Assembly: GCA_963703855.1 (NCBI GenBank)
Contig: CAVPFW010000022.1
Span: 62,001 to 126,000 of the forward strand
From: AP-15 sp963703855
GTDB taxonomy: Bacteria; Pseudomonadota; Alphaproteobacteria; ATCC43930; CGMCC-115725
Direction: 5' to 3'
DNA length: 64,000 bases
Under the pieces are notes generated by a model. The model was not told the origin of the DNA. It made no database searches and worked only from the letters and a program-made list of their open reading frames with translations. The position numbers and the translations under genes are program-made. Positions 47,605 through 56,817 of the stretch are shown here, one piece after another. Each line of letters starts with the position of its first letter. Within the stretch, counting starts at the first letter, position 1.

Positions 47605-48821
47605 TAGACCCAGATCAGGTTCGCCAGCAGCACCGCGGCGGTGACGAGAAACACCCAGCGCAGCCCGAAGGCAGCCGCCACCGCGCCGCCGCTCAGCGGG
47701 CCCAAGGAGTTGCCGAGAAACATCGCCGAGGCGGTAATTCCGTAAACCGTGCCGCGCTGGGCGCGCGGAACCAGGCGGCCGACCAGCGCATTGGCGGTCG
47801 GCAGAACGCCGCCGATGAACAGCCCGACGCCGAACCGCTCGGCGGTGAAGGCCCAATAGCTGCCGGCAAAGGCTTGCGGCAGTGTGGTCAAGGTCGCGCC
47901 GAGCAGGCAGATCAGCAATACCCGGCGATAGCCGATCTTGTCGCTTTTGTTGCCGAGAAAGGGCGCCGCGACGATGTTGGCGAGCCCGGTGATGGAAAAG
48001 GCGATCCCGCTCAAGGTGGCGATGTCGGGGCGCATGCCCAGCAGCTCCTGGACGAACAAGGTGACCACCGGCTGCACCGTGCGCACACCGAACTGCGCCA
48101 TCAGCAGCACGAAGAACAGCGCCAGCAGGCCCGGCGAGCGCGCCACTGCGATCAGGCTGCCGAGGATGGCTCGACCGCCGCGCGCCTGCACCGGCGCGAC
48201 AAAGTGCTCGCGCACGCCGAACCATACGAACCCCGTCGACACCAATATCGTCGCCGCGGTGCAATAGAACGGGATGCGATAGCTGTCGGTCATGTCGGCC
48301 AAGGCGCCGCCGATCAGCGGACCGACCAAGGAGCCGACGAGCTGGCCGGTGCTGAGCCAGCCGAGCGCAAAGCCCAGCCGATCCTCCGGCGCCTGGCTCG
48401 CCACCAGCGCGATCGCGGTGCTCGAAAACCCGGCAAAGACGCCCATCAGCGCGCGACAGCCAAAAACCTGCCACACATTCGCCGAGGCGCCCATCAGCGC
48501 CGCAAACACGGCGACGGCGATGCTCGACCGCAGCAGCATCAGCTTGCGGCCGTGACGGTCGGCGAGCCGTCCCCATAACGGCGAGACGAAAGCGGCGATA
48601 AAGGAAGTCGTGCCGGCGAGGATGCCGGCCCACAGCGCGATCGCGCTCGCCGACCGCACCCCGAGCACCGGCAGGAACAGCGGCATGATCGGGCTCAGCA
48701 TCGAAAACGCCATGGTCATGACAAACTGGATGCCGACCATGGCCCACAAGGTGCGCTGCCATTGCGCCGCGGGCGGCTGCCGATCGCCGCCCTCGATCGC
48801 CTCGACCCGCTGTTCGGCCAT
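47553..48821 (-). CDS. MFS multidrug-type transporter
   Basis: 422 aa, about 12 helices. Motif A W-G-R-L-A-D-R-H-G-R-K between helices 2 and 3, and the matching G-N-K-S-D-K-I-G-Y-R-R in the second half, define a DHA1-type exporter (TetA/MdtG-like). Start ATG 48821. Convergent with, and overlapping, the 3' tail of kinase 2. Confidence 0.88.
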   Translation of the reverse strand: MAEQRVEAIEGGDRQPPAAQWQRTLWAMVGIQFVMTMAFSMLSPIMPLFLPVLGVRSASAIALWAGILAGTTSFIAAFVSPLWGRLADRHGRKLMLLRSSIAVAVFAALMGASANVWQVFGCRALMGVFAGFSSTAIALVASQAPEDRLGFALGWLSTGQLVGSLVGPLIGGALADMTDSYRIPFYCTAATILVSTGFVWFGVREHFVAPVQARGGRAILGSLIAVARSPGLLALFFVLLMAQFGVRTVQPVVTLFVQELLGMRPDIATLSGIAFSITGLANIVAAPFLGNKSDKIGYRRVLLICLLGATLTTLPQAFAGSYWAFTAERFGVGLFIGGVLPTANALVGRLVPRAQRGTVYGITASAMFLGNSLGPLSGGAVAAAFGLRWVFLVTAAVLLANLIWVYYRVPEYADPARGSNAA

Positions 48822-49144
48822 GTCCCCCGCTCTTCCGATCGGCTCGCGCCGAAGCCTTCGGCGGGATCCCGAGCGTTCTAATCGAAGCGAGGCGAGCCGG
48901 CATCGGCTTTACGCGGCCTCGGCTCCGGTCGGACCCGGCCGGGGGACCCCTGGTCGAGCATCTCGCGCCCGCCCCGGGCTACCGCCGGCAACGCGGGAGC
49001 GGTCGGCAGCCTCACCGCAGGGGCGAATCGCCCAAATCGCGAGCGGCCAAAATTCGTCGAAAAAACGAGAGACATTCCTGCATCGCTGCCCTACAGTTCT
49101 TGCAAGACTTCGTCAAGGAGCCGTCTCGAACAGGAGTACGAGCG
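48822..49144. other. 323-bp divergent intergenic region
   Basis: Holds the upstream regions of the MFS exporter (minus) and the first SHS transporter (plus). No clear operator, REP element or short gene was recognised; AT-richer sequence at about 49048-49110 is the likeliest promoter zone for the plus-strand gene. Confidence 0.4.
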
Positions 49145-50422
49145 ATGGCCACGGCTGCGGCGACCGAAACGGGCCTTCCCTGGTGGAAGGAGGCGACCAG
49201 GGACCAATGGTACGCCTTTGTCGCCGCGTGGCTCGGCTGGACCCTGGACGCCTTCGATTTCACGATCTTCCTGCTGATCATGGTGCCGATCGCCAAGGAG
49301 TTCAACGTCCCGCTGACCGCGGTCGCGATCGTCTTTACCTTGACCTTGTGGATGCGGCTGGTCGGCGCCACCGCCTCGGGCTGGCTCGCCGACCGGGCCG
49401 GGCGCAAGATTCCGCTGATGATCTCGATCCTCGGCTATTCATTGTGCAATTTTATCGCGGGGTTTTCGCCGACCTTCTGGTTTCTGCTGCTGTTCCGCGC
49501 GCTTCTCGGTCTGTTCATGGGGGCGGAATGGCCGGCCGGCGCCTCCCTGGCGATGGAGACCTGGCCGATCCGCTCGCGCGGCTTCATGAGCGGCGTATTG
49601 CAGGGCTCCTGGGGTCTCGGCTTTCTGCTGTCGAGCCTGGTTTACGGTCTGACTTATAAATATATCGGCTGGCGCGGCATGCTGTGGGTCGGCATCGCGC
49701 CGGCGCTGGCCCTCGTCTATATCCGCTTCTTCGTCAAGGAGCCCGCGGTTTGGCTCGAGAACCGCCGGTTGCAGCGCACCCAGCATCGCGAGGTCCGGGT
49801 GCCGCTGTTCAAGATCTTCAAGCGCGGCATGCTCGGAAATACATTGACCACGTGCTGGTTCCAGGCGGCCGGGTTTGTCACCTATTACTCGATCAACGCG
49901 CTGTTCGCGACCCATCTGCAAAGGGATCTGGGCTTGAGCCCGGCGCTGATCGCGACGCCGATCGCCTTTGCCAACATTCTGGTGTTTCTCGCCAGCTCCG
50001 GCTGGGGCTGGGTGTCGGACCGCCTCGGCCGCCGCCCGGCGATGATCATCCCGGCGCTGTGCGCGATCCCGCTGGTGCCGATCTATCTGTTTTCCGGTAA
50101 TTTCACCTGGGTCGTGATCGCGTTCATCGCGCAGGGGCTGTTCGCCGGCGGCGGCATGTACGGCCAGGTCCCGAGCTATTTGACCGAGCGGTTCCCGACC
50201 GAGATCCGCGGCACCGCGACCGGCTTCTGCTATCACGTCGGCGCAATCCCCGGCGCGATGGTGCCGCCGATCCTGACCTATTTCGCGATCACCTGGCATC
50301 TGGGCTTCGCCATCCCGATGGCGATCGGGACCCTGTTCGGATTGGCTAATTTTCTGTTGTCGGTCGTGTTCGGCCCGGAAACCCGAGGGACCGAAATGTC
50401 GGCCGAGCTGGTCGTGGCCTGA
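49145..50422 (+). CDS. MFS transporter of the SHS (sialate/lactate:H+ symporter) family, paralogue 1
   Basis: 425 aa from ATG 49145 (AGGAG upstream). It begins with an amphipathic P-W-W-K-E-A-T-x-x-Q-W segment, then W-L-G-W-T-L-D-A-F-D-F-T-I-F (helix 1). Motif A is G-W-L-A-D-R-A-G-R-K and its second copy is W-V-S-D-R-L-G-R-R. The SHS family imports monocarboxylates such as lactate or sialate with protons; the exact substrate is not readable from sequence. It is followed by a terminator and a close paralogue. Confidence 0.87.
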   Translation: MATAAATETGLPWWKEATRDQWYAFVAAWLGWTLDAFDFTIFLLIMVPIAKEFNVPLTAVAIVFTLTLWMRLVGATASGWLADRAGRKIPLMISILGYSLCNFIAGFSPTFWFLLLFRALLGLFMGAEWPAGASLAMETWPIRSRGFMSGVLQGSWGLGFLLSSLVYGLTYKYIGWRGMLWVGIAPALALVYIRFFVKEPAVWLENRRLQRTQHREVRVPLFKIFKRGMLGNTLTTCWFQAAGFVTYYSINALFATHLQRDLGLSPALIATPIAFANILVFLASSGWGWVSDRLGRRPAMIIPALCAIPLVPIYLFSGNFTWVVIAFIAQGLFAGGGMYGQVPSYLTERFPTEIRGTATGFCYHVGAIPGAMVPPILTYFAITWHLGFAIPMAIGTLFGLANFLLSVVFGPETRGTEMSAELVVA

Positions 50423-50445
50423 GGGTCCTCGATCGAACTCGAAAC

Positions 50446-50482
50446 AGGGCCTCTTCCGGTAAAGCCGGGAGAGGCCCTTTTT
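50446..50482 (+). terminator. Rho-independent terminator after SHS paralogue 1
   Basis: Stem AGGGCCTCTTCCGG / CCGGGAGAGGCCCT with loop TAAAG, followed directly by five T. It separates the two SHS transporter genes into different transcripts. Confidence 0.9.
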
Positions 50483-50576
50483 GTATCAGTGCCCGCCCTG
50501 GGGCGACAGCGCGTGCCAGCCGTTAAGAACTGCAATGGTCCCGCCCCACGGGACTGCATCGAATGGGAGGTATTTC

Positions 50577-51854
50577 ATGGCTATTGCCGTCGACACCGGA
50601 AAAACCGTTCCGTGGTGGAAGGAACCGACCAAGGAGCAATGGCTGGCCTGGTCCGCCGCGTGGCTCGGCTGGACCCTCGACGCCTTCGACTTTACGATTT
50701 TCCTGCTGATCATGCTGCCGATTTCGCAGGAATTTCATGTCCCGCTGACGGCGGTGACGGCGGTTTTCACGTTGACTCTGTGGATGCGATTGGTGGGGGC
50801 CACCGCCTCTGGCTGGCTGGCTGACCGGATCGGCCGCAAGAAGCCGCTGATGATCTCGATCGGGTGGTACTCCGTCTGCAACTTCATCGCCGCTTTTTCT
50901 CCGGCATTCTGGTTTCTGTTCCTGTTCCGGGCATTGCTGGGCATCGGCATGGGCGCGGAATGGCCGTGTGGCGCGGCGTTGGCGATGGAATCCTGGCCGA
51001 TCCGCTCGCGCGGCTTTATGGCCGGCGTCCTGCAAGCCTCGTGGGGCATCGGGGCGCTGCTGTCGAGCGCGGCCTACGGCCTGCTCTATACGTCGATCGG
51101 GTGGCGCGGCCTGCTGATGATCGGCGTCCTGCCGGCCCTGTCGATCGTCTATGTGCGCAAGTTTGTGCAAGAGCCGCCGGTGTGGCTCGAGAACCGAAGG
51201 CTGCAGCGCCTCCAGCACCGCGAAGTTCGCGTGCCGCTGCTCAAGGTGTTCCAGCGCGGCCTGCTCGCCAATACCCTGACCGGGTGCTGGTGGATGGCCA
51301 GCGCCTTTGTCGTCGGCTATTCGGTCGGCGGGCTGTTTCCCACTTACCTGCAAAAGGATCTACACCTCAGTCCCGGCCTCGTCGCACTGCCGGTCATGCT
51401 GCAGAGCATCGTATTCTTTCTGTCGGGTTCGTTCTGGGGCTGGCTGGCGGACCGCATCGGCCGCCGTTGGGCAATCATCATTCCCGCCCTGCTGACGATC
51501 CCGATCGCGCCGCTTTATCTGTTCACCCACGATTACGTGATGATCGTCGTGTTTTTCACGGTGCAGGGCGCGTTCGGCGGCGGCGGCATGCACGTCCTCT
51601 ATCCGGCCTATCTCGCCGAGAGGTTCCCGACCGAGGTACGCGCGACGGCGAGCGGCTTTGTCTACCACCAAGGGGCGATCTTTGGCGGCTTGACCTTGCC
51701 GATCATCACCTATTTCGCCGTTACCTGGCATTCGGGATTTGCGCTCCCGATGATGATTGGCACTAGCCTCGCCGCCCTCAGTGTCGCCGCTGCGGTTTGG
51801 GCCGGGCCCGAGACGCGCGGCAGGCAGCTCGTCGCCGAGCTGTCGGTGGCCTGA
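50577..51854 (+). CDS. MFS transporter of the SHS (sialate/lactate:H+ symporter) family, paralogue 2
   Basis: 425 aa, the same length as paralogue 1 and alike along its whole length (W-W-K-E-P-T-K-E-Q-W, L-G-W-T-L-D-A-F-D-F-T-I-F, V-W-L-E-N-R-R-L-Q-R). ATG 50577 sits behind GGGAGG. Central helices 7-8 differ most (A-S-A-F-V-V-G-Y-S-V-G-G versus A-A-G-F-V-T-Y-Y-S-I-N-A), so substrate range may have diverged after tandem duplication (inference). Confidence 0.87.
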   Translation: MAIAVDTGKTVPWWKEPTKEQWLAWSAAWLGWTLDAFDFTIFLLIMLPISQEFHVPLTAVTAVFTLTLWMRLVGATASGWLADRIGRKKPLMISIGWYSVCNFIAAFSPAFWFLFLFRALLGIGMGAEWPCGAALAMESWPIRSRGFMAGVLQASWGIGALLSSAAYGLLYTSIGWRGLLMIGVLPALSIVYVRKFVQEPPVWLENRRLQRLQHREVRVPLLKVFQRGLLANTLTGCWWMASAFVVGYSVGGLFPTYLQKDLHLSPGLVALPVMLQSIVFFLSGSFWGWLADRIGRRWAIIIPALLTIPIAPLYLFTHDYVMIVVFFTVQGAFGGGGMHVLYPAYLAERFPTEVRATASGFVYHQGAIFGGLTLPIITYFAVTWHSGFALPMMIGTSLAALSVAAAVWAGPETRGRQLVAELSVA

Positions 51855-51881
51855 GCGAACCCTGCCCGCGCCCGGGCCATA

Positions 51882-52454
51882 TCAGCGCCGGCGCAGGCGA
51901 GCCTCGGTGACGATCAGATCCATCGGGATGTCGTGCGGCTGCGGATGGATCGTGTCGAGCAGCGAAAACTCGAAGCCGACGCCGATCGCCAATGGCCGCG
52001 GCGCGAGTGCGGCCAAGGTGCGGTCGAAATAGCCGCCGCCATAGCCCAGCCGGTAGCATTCCCGGTCGAAGCCGACGAGCGGCGCCAGCACCGCCTGCGG
52101 CACCACGATGTCGCGCCGTTCCGGGATCGGGATGTTCCATACCCCGTCGACCAGTGCGTCGCCGGGCCGCCAGGCGCGGTATTCGAGCGGGCCCTTTTTG
52201 TCGACGACAGCCGGCAATGCCGCGGCGGCGCCCTGCGCGATCAGTCCCTCGACCAGCGGGCGCGGGTCGAACTCGGCCTGAAACGGCCAATAGACGCCGA
52301 GGGTGATCCCCGGCCGCTCGGCCAGCAGCACCCGCAGCCGCGCCTCGATCTCAGCGCCCCACTCCCGACGCAATGTCGGCGCCGAGCCGGTGCGCAGCCC
52401 CAGCAGGCGCTGCCGCTCAGCCCGGCGCCAGATCTTTACCGCGGAGGGCTCCAC
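51882..52454 (-). CDS. 5-formyltetrahydrofolate cyclo-ligase
   Basis: 190 aa. It converts 5-formyl-THF and ATP to 5,10-methenyl-THF. Family motifs: P-L-V-G-F-D, G-Y-G-G-G-Y-F-D-R-T-L (phosphate/folate loop) and D-I-P-M-D near the C-terminus. GTG start one base after the fhs stop; the two C1-folate enzymes form an operon. Confidence 0.93.
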   Translation of the reverse strand: MEPSAVKIWRRAERQRLLGLRTGSAPTLRREWGAEIEARLRVLLAERPGITLGVYWPFQAEFDPRPLVEGLIAQGAAAALPAVVDKKGPLEYRAWRPGDALVDGVWNIPIPERRDIVVPQAVLAPLVGFDRECYRLGYGGGYFDRTLAALAPRPLAIGVGFEFSLLDTIHPQPHDIPMDLIVTEARLRRR

Positions 52455-52455
52455 C

Positions 52456-54159
52456 TCAGAACAGGCCGGTGATGCGGCCTTCGGCGTTGACCTCGATGTT
52501 GTTTGCCGCGGGCACCCGCGGCAGGCCGGGCATCGTCATGATGTCGCCGCACACCACGACCACGAACTCGGCGCCGGCCGACAGCCGCAACTCGCGGATC
52601 GTCAGCACATGGCCGCTCGGCGCCCCTTTGGCGTTGGGGTCGGTGGTAAAGCTGAACTGGGTCTTGGCGATGCACACCGGGAAATGGCCGAAGCCCTGAT
52701 CCTGCAATTGAGCGAGCTGGTCGCGGACCGGCTTGTCGGCCTCGATGTCGCTGGCGCCGTAGATGCGCTGGGCGATGGTGCGGATTTTTTCGAGCAGCGG
52801 CATCTCGTCGGGATAGAGCAAGCGGAGCTTTGCCGCCCCGCTCTCGGCGAGATCGACCACGGCGTGGGCCAGCTCGACCGCCCCCTCGCCGCCCTGCGCC
52901 CAATGGTCGGCGATGACCGCCTTGACCCCCTCGGCCGCGCACAGCTCCTGCAGCCGCTTGTGCTCGCGCGCGGTGTCGGCGCTGAAGCGGTTGACCGACA
53001 CCACCGCCGGCACGCCGAACTGGCGGATGTTGGCGAGGTGGCGGGAGAGATTGGCGAAGCCTTTCTCGAGAGCTCCAACATTCTCCTCGCGCAACGCCGC
53101 CAGCGCCACCCCGCCATGCATCTTGAGCGCGCGCACCGTCGTCACCACCACTGCCGCGGCTGGGGCGAGCCCGGCCTTGCGGCATTTGATGTCGAAAAAT
53201 TTCTCGGCCCCGAGATCGGCGCCGAACCCGGCCTCGGTGACAACGTAATCGGCCAATTTCAGCGCGGTCGTGGTGGCGATCACCGAGTTGCAGCCATGCG
53301 CGATGTTGGCGAACGGGCCGCCATGGATAAAGACCGGGTTGTGCTCGATGGTCTGCACCAGATTGGGGGCGAGCGCGTCCTTCAGCAGCGCAGTCATCGA
53401 GCCCGCCGCCTTGACCTCGGCGGCGGTCACCGGCTTGCGCTCCCGCGTCTGGCCGACATGGATGTTGCCGAGCCGCCGCTGCAGATCCTGCAGGCCCGTC
53501 GCCAGGCAGAACGTCGCCATGACTTGCGAGGCGGCGGTGATGTCGAACCCGTCCTCGCGCGGATAGCCGTTGGCGACGCCGCCGAGCGAGGAAATGGTCG
53601 AGCGCAGGGCCCGGTCGTTCATGTCCATCGCCCGGCGCCAGCTGACCCGGCGCGGGTCGATGCGCGGTTCCAGCCCGTAATAGACGTGGTTGTCGACCAT
53701 CGCCGCCAGCAGGTTGTTGGCGGCGCCGATCGCGTGGATGTCGCCGGTAAAGTGCAGGTTGATGTCCTCCATCGGCACGACCTGGGCATAGCCGCCGCCG
53801 GCCGCCCCGCCCTTGACCCCAAAGCACGGGCCCATGCTCGCCTCGCGCAGGCACAGCATCGCCTTTTTGCCGATCAGGTTGAGCGCGTCGCCGAGGCCGA
53901 CCGTCGTCGTCGTCTTGCCTTCGCCGGCCGGGGTCGGAGTGATCGCGGTGACGAGGATCAGCTTGGCATTCGGCCGGTCGCGCAGCGAGCGCACGTAGTC
54001 GAGCGCGATCTTGGCCTTGTACTTGCCGTAGGGCGACACCGCATCGTCCGGGATGCCGAGCTTTTCTGTGGCGATCTCGGCGATCGGCCGCATCGCCGCT
54101 TCCTGGGCGATCTCGATGTTGGATTTCGGGTTTCTGTGCTGCTCTTCTCCGCGCGCCAC
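52456..54159 (-). CDS. fhs: Formate-tetrahydrofolate ligase
   Basis: 567 aa. It activates formate with ATP to 10-formyl-THF. The P-loop-like T-P-T-P-A-G-E-G-K-T-T-T, R-E-A-S-M-G-P-C-F-G-V-K-G-G-A and H-F-T-G-D-I-H-A-I are hallmarks. GTG 54159 is chosen because GGGAGG lies five bases upstream and the length then fits the family; the frame extends further upstream without similarity. With the cyclo-ligase it feeds formate into C1 metabolism, which suits a methylotrophic or demethylating lifestyle (Rieske demethylase-type gene at 39 kb); the latter link is inference. Confidence 0.96.
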   Translation of the reverse strand: MARGEEQHRNPKSNIEIAQEAAMRPIAEIATEKLGIPDDAVSPYGKYKAKIALDYVRSLRDRPNAKLILVTAITPTPAGEGKTTTTVGLGDALNLIGKKAMLCLREASMGPCFGVKGGAAGGGYAQVVPMEDINLHFTGDIHAIGAANNLLAAMVDNHVYYGLEPRIDPRRVSWRRAMDMNDRALRSTISSLGGVANGYPREDGFDITAASQVMATFCLATGLQDLQRRLGNIHVGQTRERKPVTAAEVKAAGSMTALLKDALAPNLVQTIEHNPVFIHGGPFANIAHGCNSVIATTTALKLADYVVTEAGFGADLGAEKFFDIKCRKAGLAPAAAVVVTTVRALKMHGGVALAALREENVGALEKGFANLSRHLANIRQFGVPAVVSVNRFSADTAREHKRLQELCAAEGVKAVIADHWAQGGEGAVELAHAVVDLAESGAAKLRLLYPDEMPLLEKIRTIAQRIYGASDIEADKPVRDQLAQLQDQGFGHFPVCIAKTQFSFTTDPNAKGAPSGHVLTIRELRLSAGAEFVVVVCGDIMTMPGLPRVPAANNIEVNAEGRITGLF

Positions 54160-54302
54160 GCCGATCCTCCCTCGCTGAATGCTCGGCGGTCTTAGCCCGT
54201 TCGGCCGGCCGCGCGCAACTGCTTGGGCCACGGCGACCGGGCGGTCGTGCGAATGTCGGCGCGGCTTGCCTCCTTTCGCGGCGCCGATGTGTCGGGCGCC
54301 GT

Positions 54303-54785
54303 CTACTTGACCGTATCGGCGCCGGCTTTGGCGACCTGCCCGTCCTGGGGTGCGGTGCCGCCGCTGGCGCCAATCGCGCCGACGATCTTGCCGGCGGCGG
54401 CGAGCGGCAGCCCGCCTTCGATCGGCATCGCCCCGTGCAGCGCCAGGATCGCGGTGCGCCCTTTGCCGAGCGCATCCTCGAACGCCTTGGTCGGGCGGCG
54501 GAACAATGCCGCCGATCGCGCCTTGTCGATTGCGATGCGTACCGATCCGAGCTGGGCATTGTCCTCGCGCTCGAAATAAATCAGCTGGCCGGCGGGGTCG
54601 ACGATCGCGATCACGTAAGGCGTCTGGGTGATTTGCTTTGCTTCGGCTTCGGCCGCGCCGACCGCCTTTTTTGCGTCATCGAGTCCGATCGGCAGGCCAT
54701 ATGGCGGCGGCGGCGCCTGCGCCCGAGCCGCGGCGCTGCCCGCGAGCATCGCTGCGATAAACAGCAGAGCGGTCTTCTGCGGCAT
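54303..54785 (-). CDS. GlcG/HbpS-family heme-binding protein, exported
   Basis: 160 aa with signal peptide (M-P-Q-K-T-A-L-L-F-I-A-A-M-L-A-G, cleavage near A-R-A-Q-A). The mature domain has the GlcG pattern: V-A-I-V-D-like I-A-I-V-D-P-A-G, R-I-A-I-D-K-A-R-S-A and G-G-L-P-L, and G-A-I-G-A-S-G-G. Members bind heme or corrinoid or act near glycolate oxidase; the role here is unknown. Confidence 0.88.
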   Translation of the reverse strand: MPQKTALLFIAAMLAGSAAARAQAPPPPYGLPIGLDDAKKAVGAAEAEAKQITQTPYVIAIVDPAGQLIYFEREDNAQLGSVRIAIDKARSAALFRRPTKAFEDALGKGRTAILALHGAMPIEGGLPLAAAGKIVGAIGASGGTAPQDGQVAKAGADTVK

Positions 54786-54963
54786 CGAATCCTCCCCTAT
54801 TATGACATGGAGCTTACGGCGGTGCGTGGCACGCTCGCCATCGAACCGCCGTAAAAGCGGAGTATATTAACCAATCTGGCGAGACGCCGGGGACGCCGTC
54901 CCGACCGCCGCCGCCGTCTGCCGAGGGTCTGCCAAGAGTTTGCCAGGAGAGGGAGCATCAGCC

Positions 54964-56535
54964 ATGCCGAGACATCCACTCGCAGGGAGCGAAAGACAGC
55001 CGCTGCCGGGAGCGCGGCCGGTCGGGAAGGCGGATCCCGACGAGCGGCTCGAAGCCGCGATTATCGTGCGGCCCCGCGCCGGCGCGGCCCTGACCGAGAG
55101 AGTGAGCAAGCTGGTCGCCGGCGACCGCTCGCAGCACCATCTGAAGCGTGACGAATTCGCCCGGCAATTCGCCGCCGATCCGGCCGATATCGCCGCGGTC
55201 GAGCAATTCGCCGGCACGCACGGCCTCATGGTCGTCCAGAAGGATCCGGTGCGCCGGACCGTCGTCCTGTCCGGCACGGTCGCGCAGTTCAACGCCGCGT
55301 TCGAGGTCGATCTGCAGCAGTTCGAGCATGCCGGCGGCTCCTATCGGGGCCGGACCGGCCCGATCCACCTGCCGGACGAGCTGAACGGCATCGTCACCGC
55401 GGTGATGGGCCTCGACAATCGGCCCCAGGCGCACCCGCATTTCCGTACCCGCCCGACGCACGGCAATGTGCAATGGCACGCCGCGGCGGCATCCTCGGCG
55501 TCGTTCACCCCGACCGAGCTCGCCGCCCTGTACGGCTTTCCCGGCGGAAACGCGCATGGCGAGTGCATCGCCATCATCGAGCTCGGCGGCGGCTACCGCA
55601 CCGCCGACCTGCAGCGATATTTCTCCGAGCTGAAGACCGCATCGCCAAAGGTTTCGGCAATATCGGTCGATCACGGGCGCAACAACCCCAGCGGAGACCC
55701 GAACGGGCCCGACGGCGAGGTCATGCTCGATATCGAGGTTGCCGGGGCGATCGCTCCGGGCGCGCATATCGTCGTCTACTTCGCGCCGAACACCGATATG
55801 GGGTTTGTCAACGCCGTCACCACCGCGGTGATGGACCACAAAAACAACCCCTCGGTGATCTCGGTCAGCTGGGGCGGGCCGGAAGCCAATTGGACCCAGC
55901 AGGCGATGACCGTGTTCGACCAGGCGCTGCAGGCGGCGGCGGCGATGGGGGTGACGGTGTGCGTCGCATCGGGCGACAACGGCTCGGGCGACGGGGTCGG
56001 CGACGGCGCCGATCACGTCGATTTCCCGGCGTCCAGCCCGTTTTCCCTGGCCTGCGGCGGAACCAACCTCGAAGCCTCCGGGGGTTCGATCGTCGCCGAG
56101 GGGGTGTGGAACGACGGCCCCGGCAGCGGCGCCGGCGGCGGCGGGGTCAGCCGCTTTTTCCCCCTTCCCGCCTACCAGGAGGGGCTCCATGCCCCCCGAG
56201 CCGACGGGTCGGCTCAGGCGCTGGGGATGAGGGGCGTGCCCGACATCTGCGGGGTCGCCGATCCGCAAACCGGGTATCGGGTGCGGGTCGACGGCAGCGA
56301 CACGATCATCGGCGGCACCAGCGCGGTGGCGCCGCTGTGGGCCGGCCTGATCGCCCGGATCAATGCCGCCAAAGCCAATCCGGTCGGCTTTATCAACCCG
56401 CATCTCTACGCCAATCGCGGGGCCTTGCGCGACATCACCCAAGGCGACAACGGCAGCTTTTCCGCGGGTCCCGGATGGGACGCCTGCACCGGGCTAGGCA
56501 GCCCGAACGGCCAGAAGGTCGCCGACGCCGTCTAG
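54964..56535 (+). CDS. S53-family serine-carboxyl peptidase (sedolisin/kumamolisin-like)
   Basis: 523 aa. Pro-kumamolisin domain at about 28-155, then the peptidase domain with the E252-x3-D256 pair, oxyanion Asp D338 in S-G-D-N-G, nucleophile S453 in G-G-T-S-A-V-A-P, and calcium-site residues around D490 (R-D-I-T-Q-G) and A-G-P-G-W-D-A-C-T-G-L-G. All catalytic residues are present, so it is probably an active acid endopeptidase. No signal peptide is seen (MPRHPLAGSERQPLPG), which is unusual for a normally secreted family; another secretion route is possible. ATG 54964 with GGGAG upstream. Confidence 0.92.
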   Translation: MPRHPLAGSERQPLPGARPVGKADPDERLEAAIIVRPRAGAALTERVSKLVAGDRSQHHLKRDEFARQFAADPADIAAVEQFAGTHGLMVVQKDPVRRTVVLSGTVAQFNAAFEVDLQQFEHAGGSYRGRTGPIHLPDELNGIVTAVMGLDNRPQAHPHFRTRPTHGNVQWHAAAASSASFTPTELAALYGFPGGNAHGECIAIIELGGGYRTADLQRYFSELKTASPKVSAISVDHGRNNPSGDPNGPDGEVMLDIEVAGAIAPGAHIVVYFAPNTDMGFVNAVTTAVMDHKNNPSVISVSWGGPEANWTQQAMTVFDQALQAAAAMGVTVCVASGDNGSGDGVGDGADHVDFPASSPFSLACGGTNLEASGGSIVAEGVWNDGPGSGAGGGGVSRFFPLPAYQEGLHAPRADGSAQALGMRGVPDICGVADPQTGYRVRVDGSDTIIGGTSAVAPLWAGLIARINAAKANPVGFINPHLYANRGALRDITQGDNGSFSAGPGWDACTGLGSPNGQKVADAV

Positions 56536-56577
56536 GGCTCCGATTCCAAATGGCCCAATTAATAGCAATACCTCACC

Positions 56578-56711
56578 GTCATTCCCGCGAAAGCGGGAAC
56601 CCAGGGCCGCAAAGCACCAGCGGCGGTTGGCCCCCCGGTCAGGCCAGAGCCTGCCCCTGGCCCGAACAGGGGGCAGGCTCGGGACCCCCGCTTTCGCGCG
56701 GGGGCGACGAT
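56578..56711. repeat. REP-type palindromic element, copy 2
   Basis: Outer arms CGTCATTCCCGCGAAAGCGG and CCGCTTTCGCGCGGGGGCGACG, inner CCCAGGGCC, with a central spacer containing a second dyad (CAGAGCCTGCCCCTGG / CAGGGGGCAGGCTC). Same family as 18538-18620. Confidence 0.8.
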
Positions 56712-56777
56712 GACCTGTTCAAATCGCTCGCTTCATTTCGGGTGGGCCGCTAAGCGCGTCCGCATCGCGGCATTCTT

Positions 56778-56802
56778 CCTCTCCCCGCCCGCGGGGAGAG
56801 GG
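56778..56802. repeat. REP-like hairpin (CCTCTCCCC/GGGGAGAGG)
   Basis: Near-perfect short dyad CCTCTCCCCGC / GCGGGGAGAGG at the 3' end of the GNAT gene. Fourth member of the class seen at 16845, 40387 and 41868. Confidence 0.55.
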
Positions 56803-56817
56803 CCGGGGTGAGGGGCC

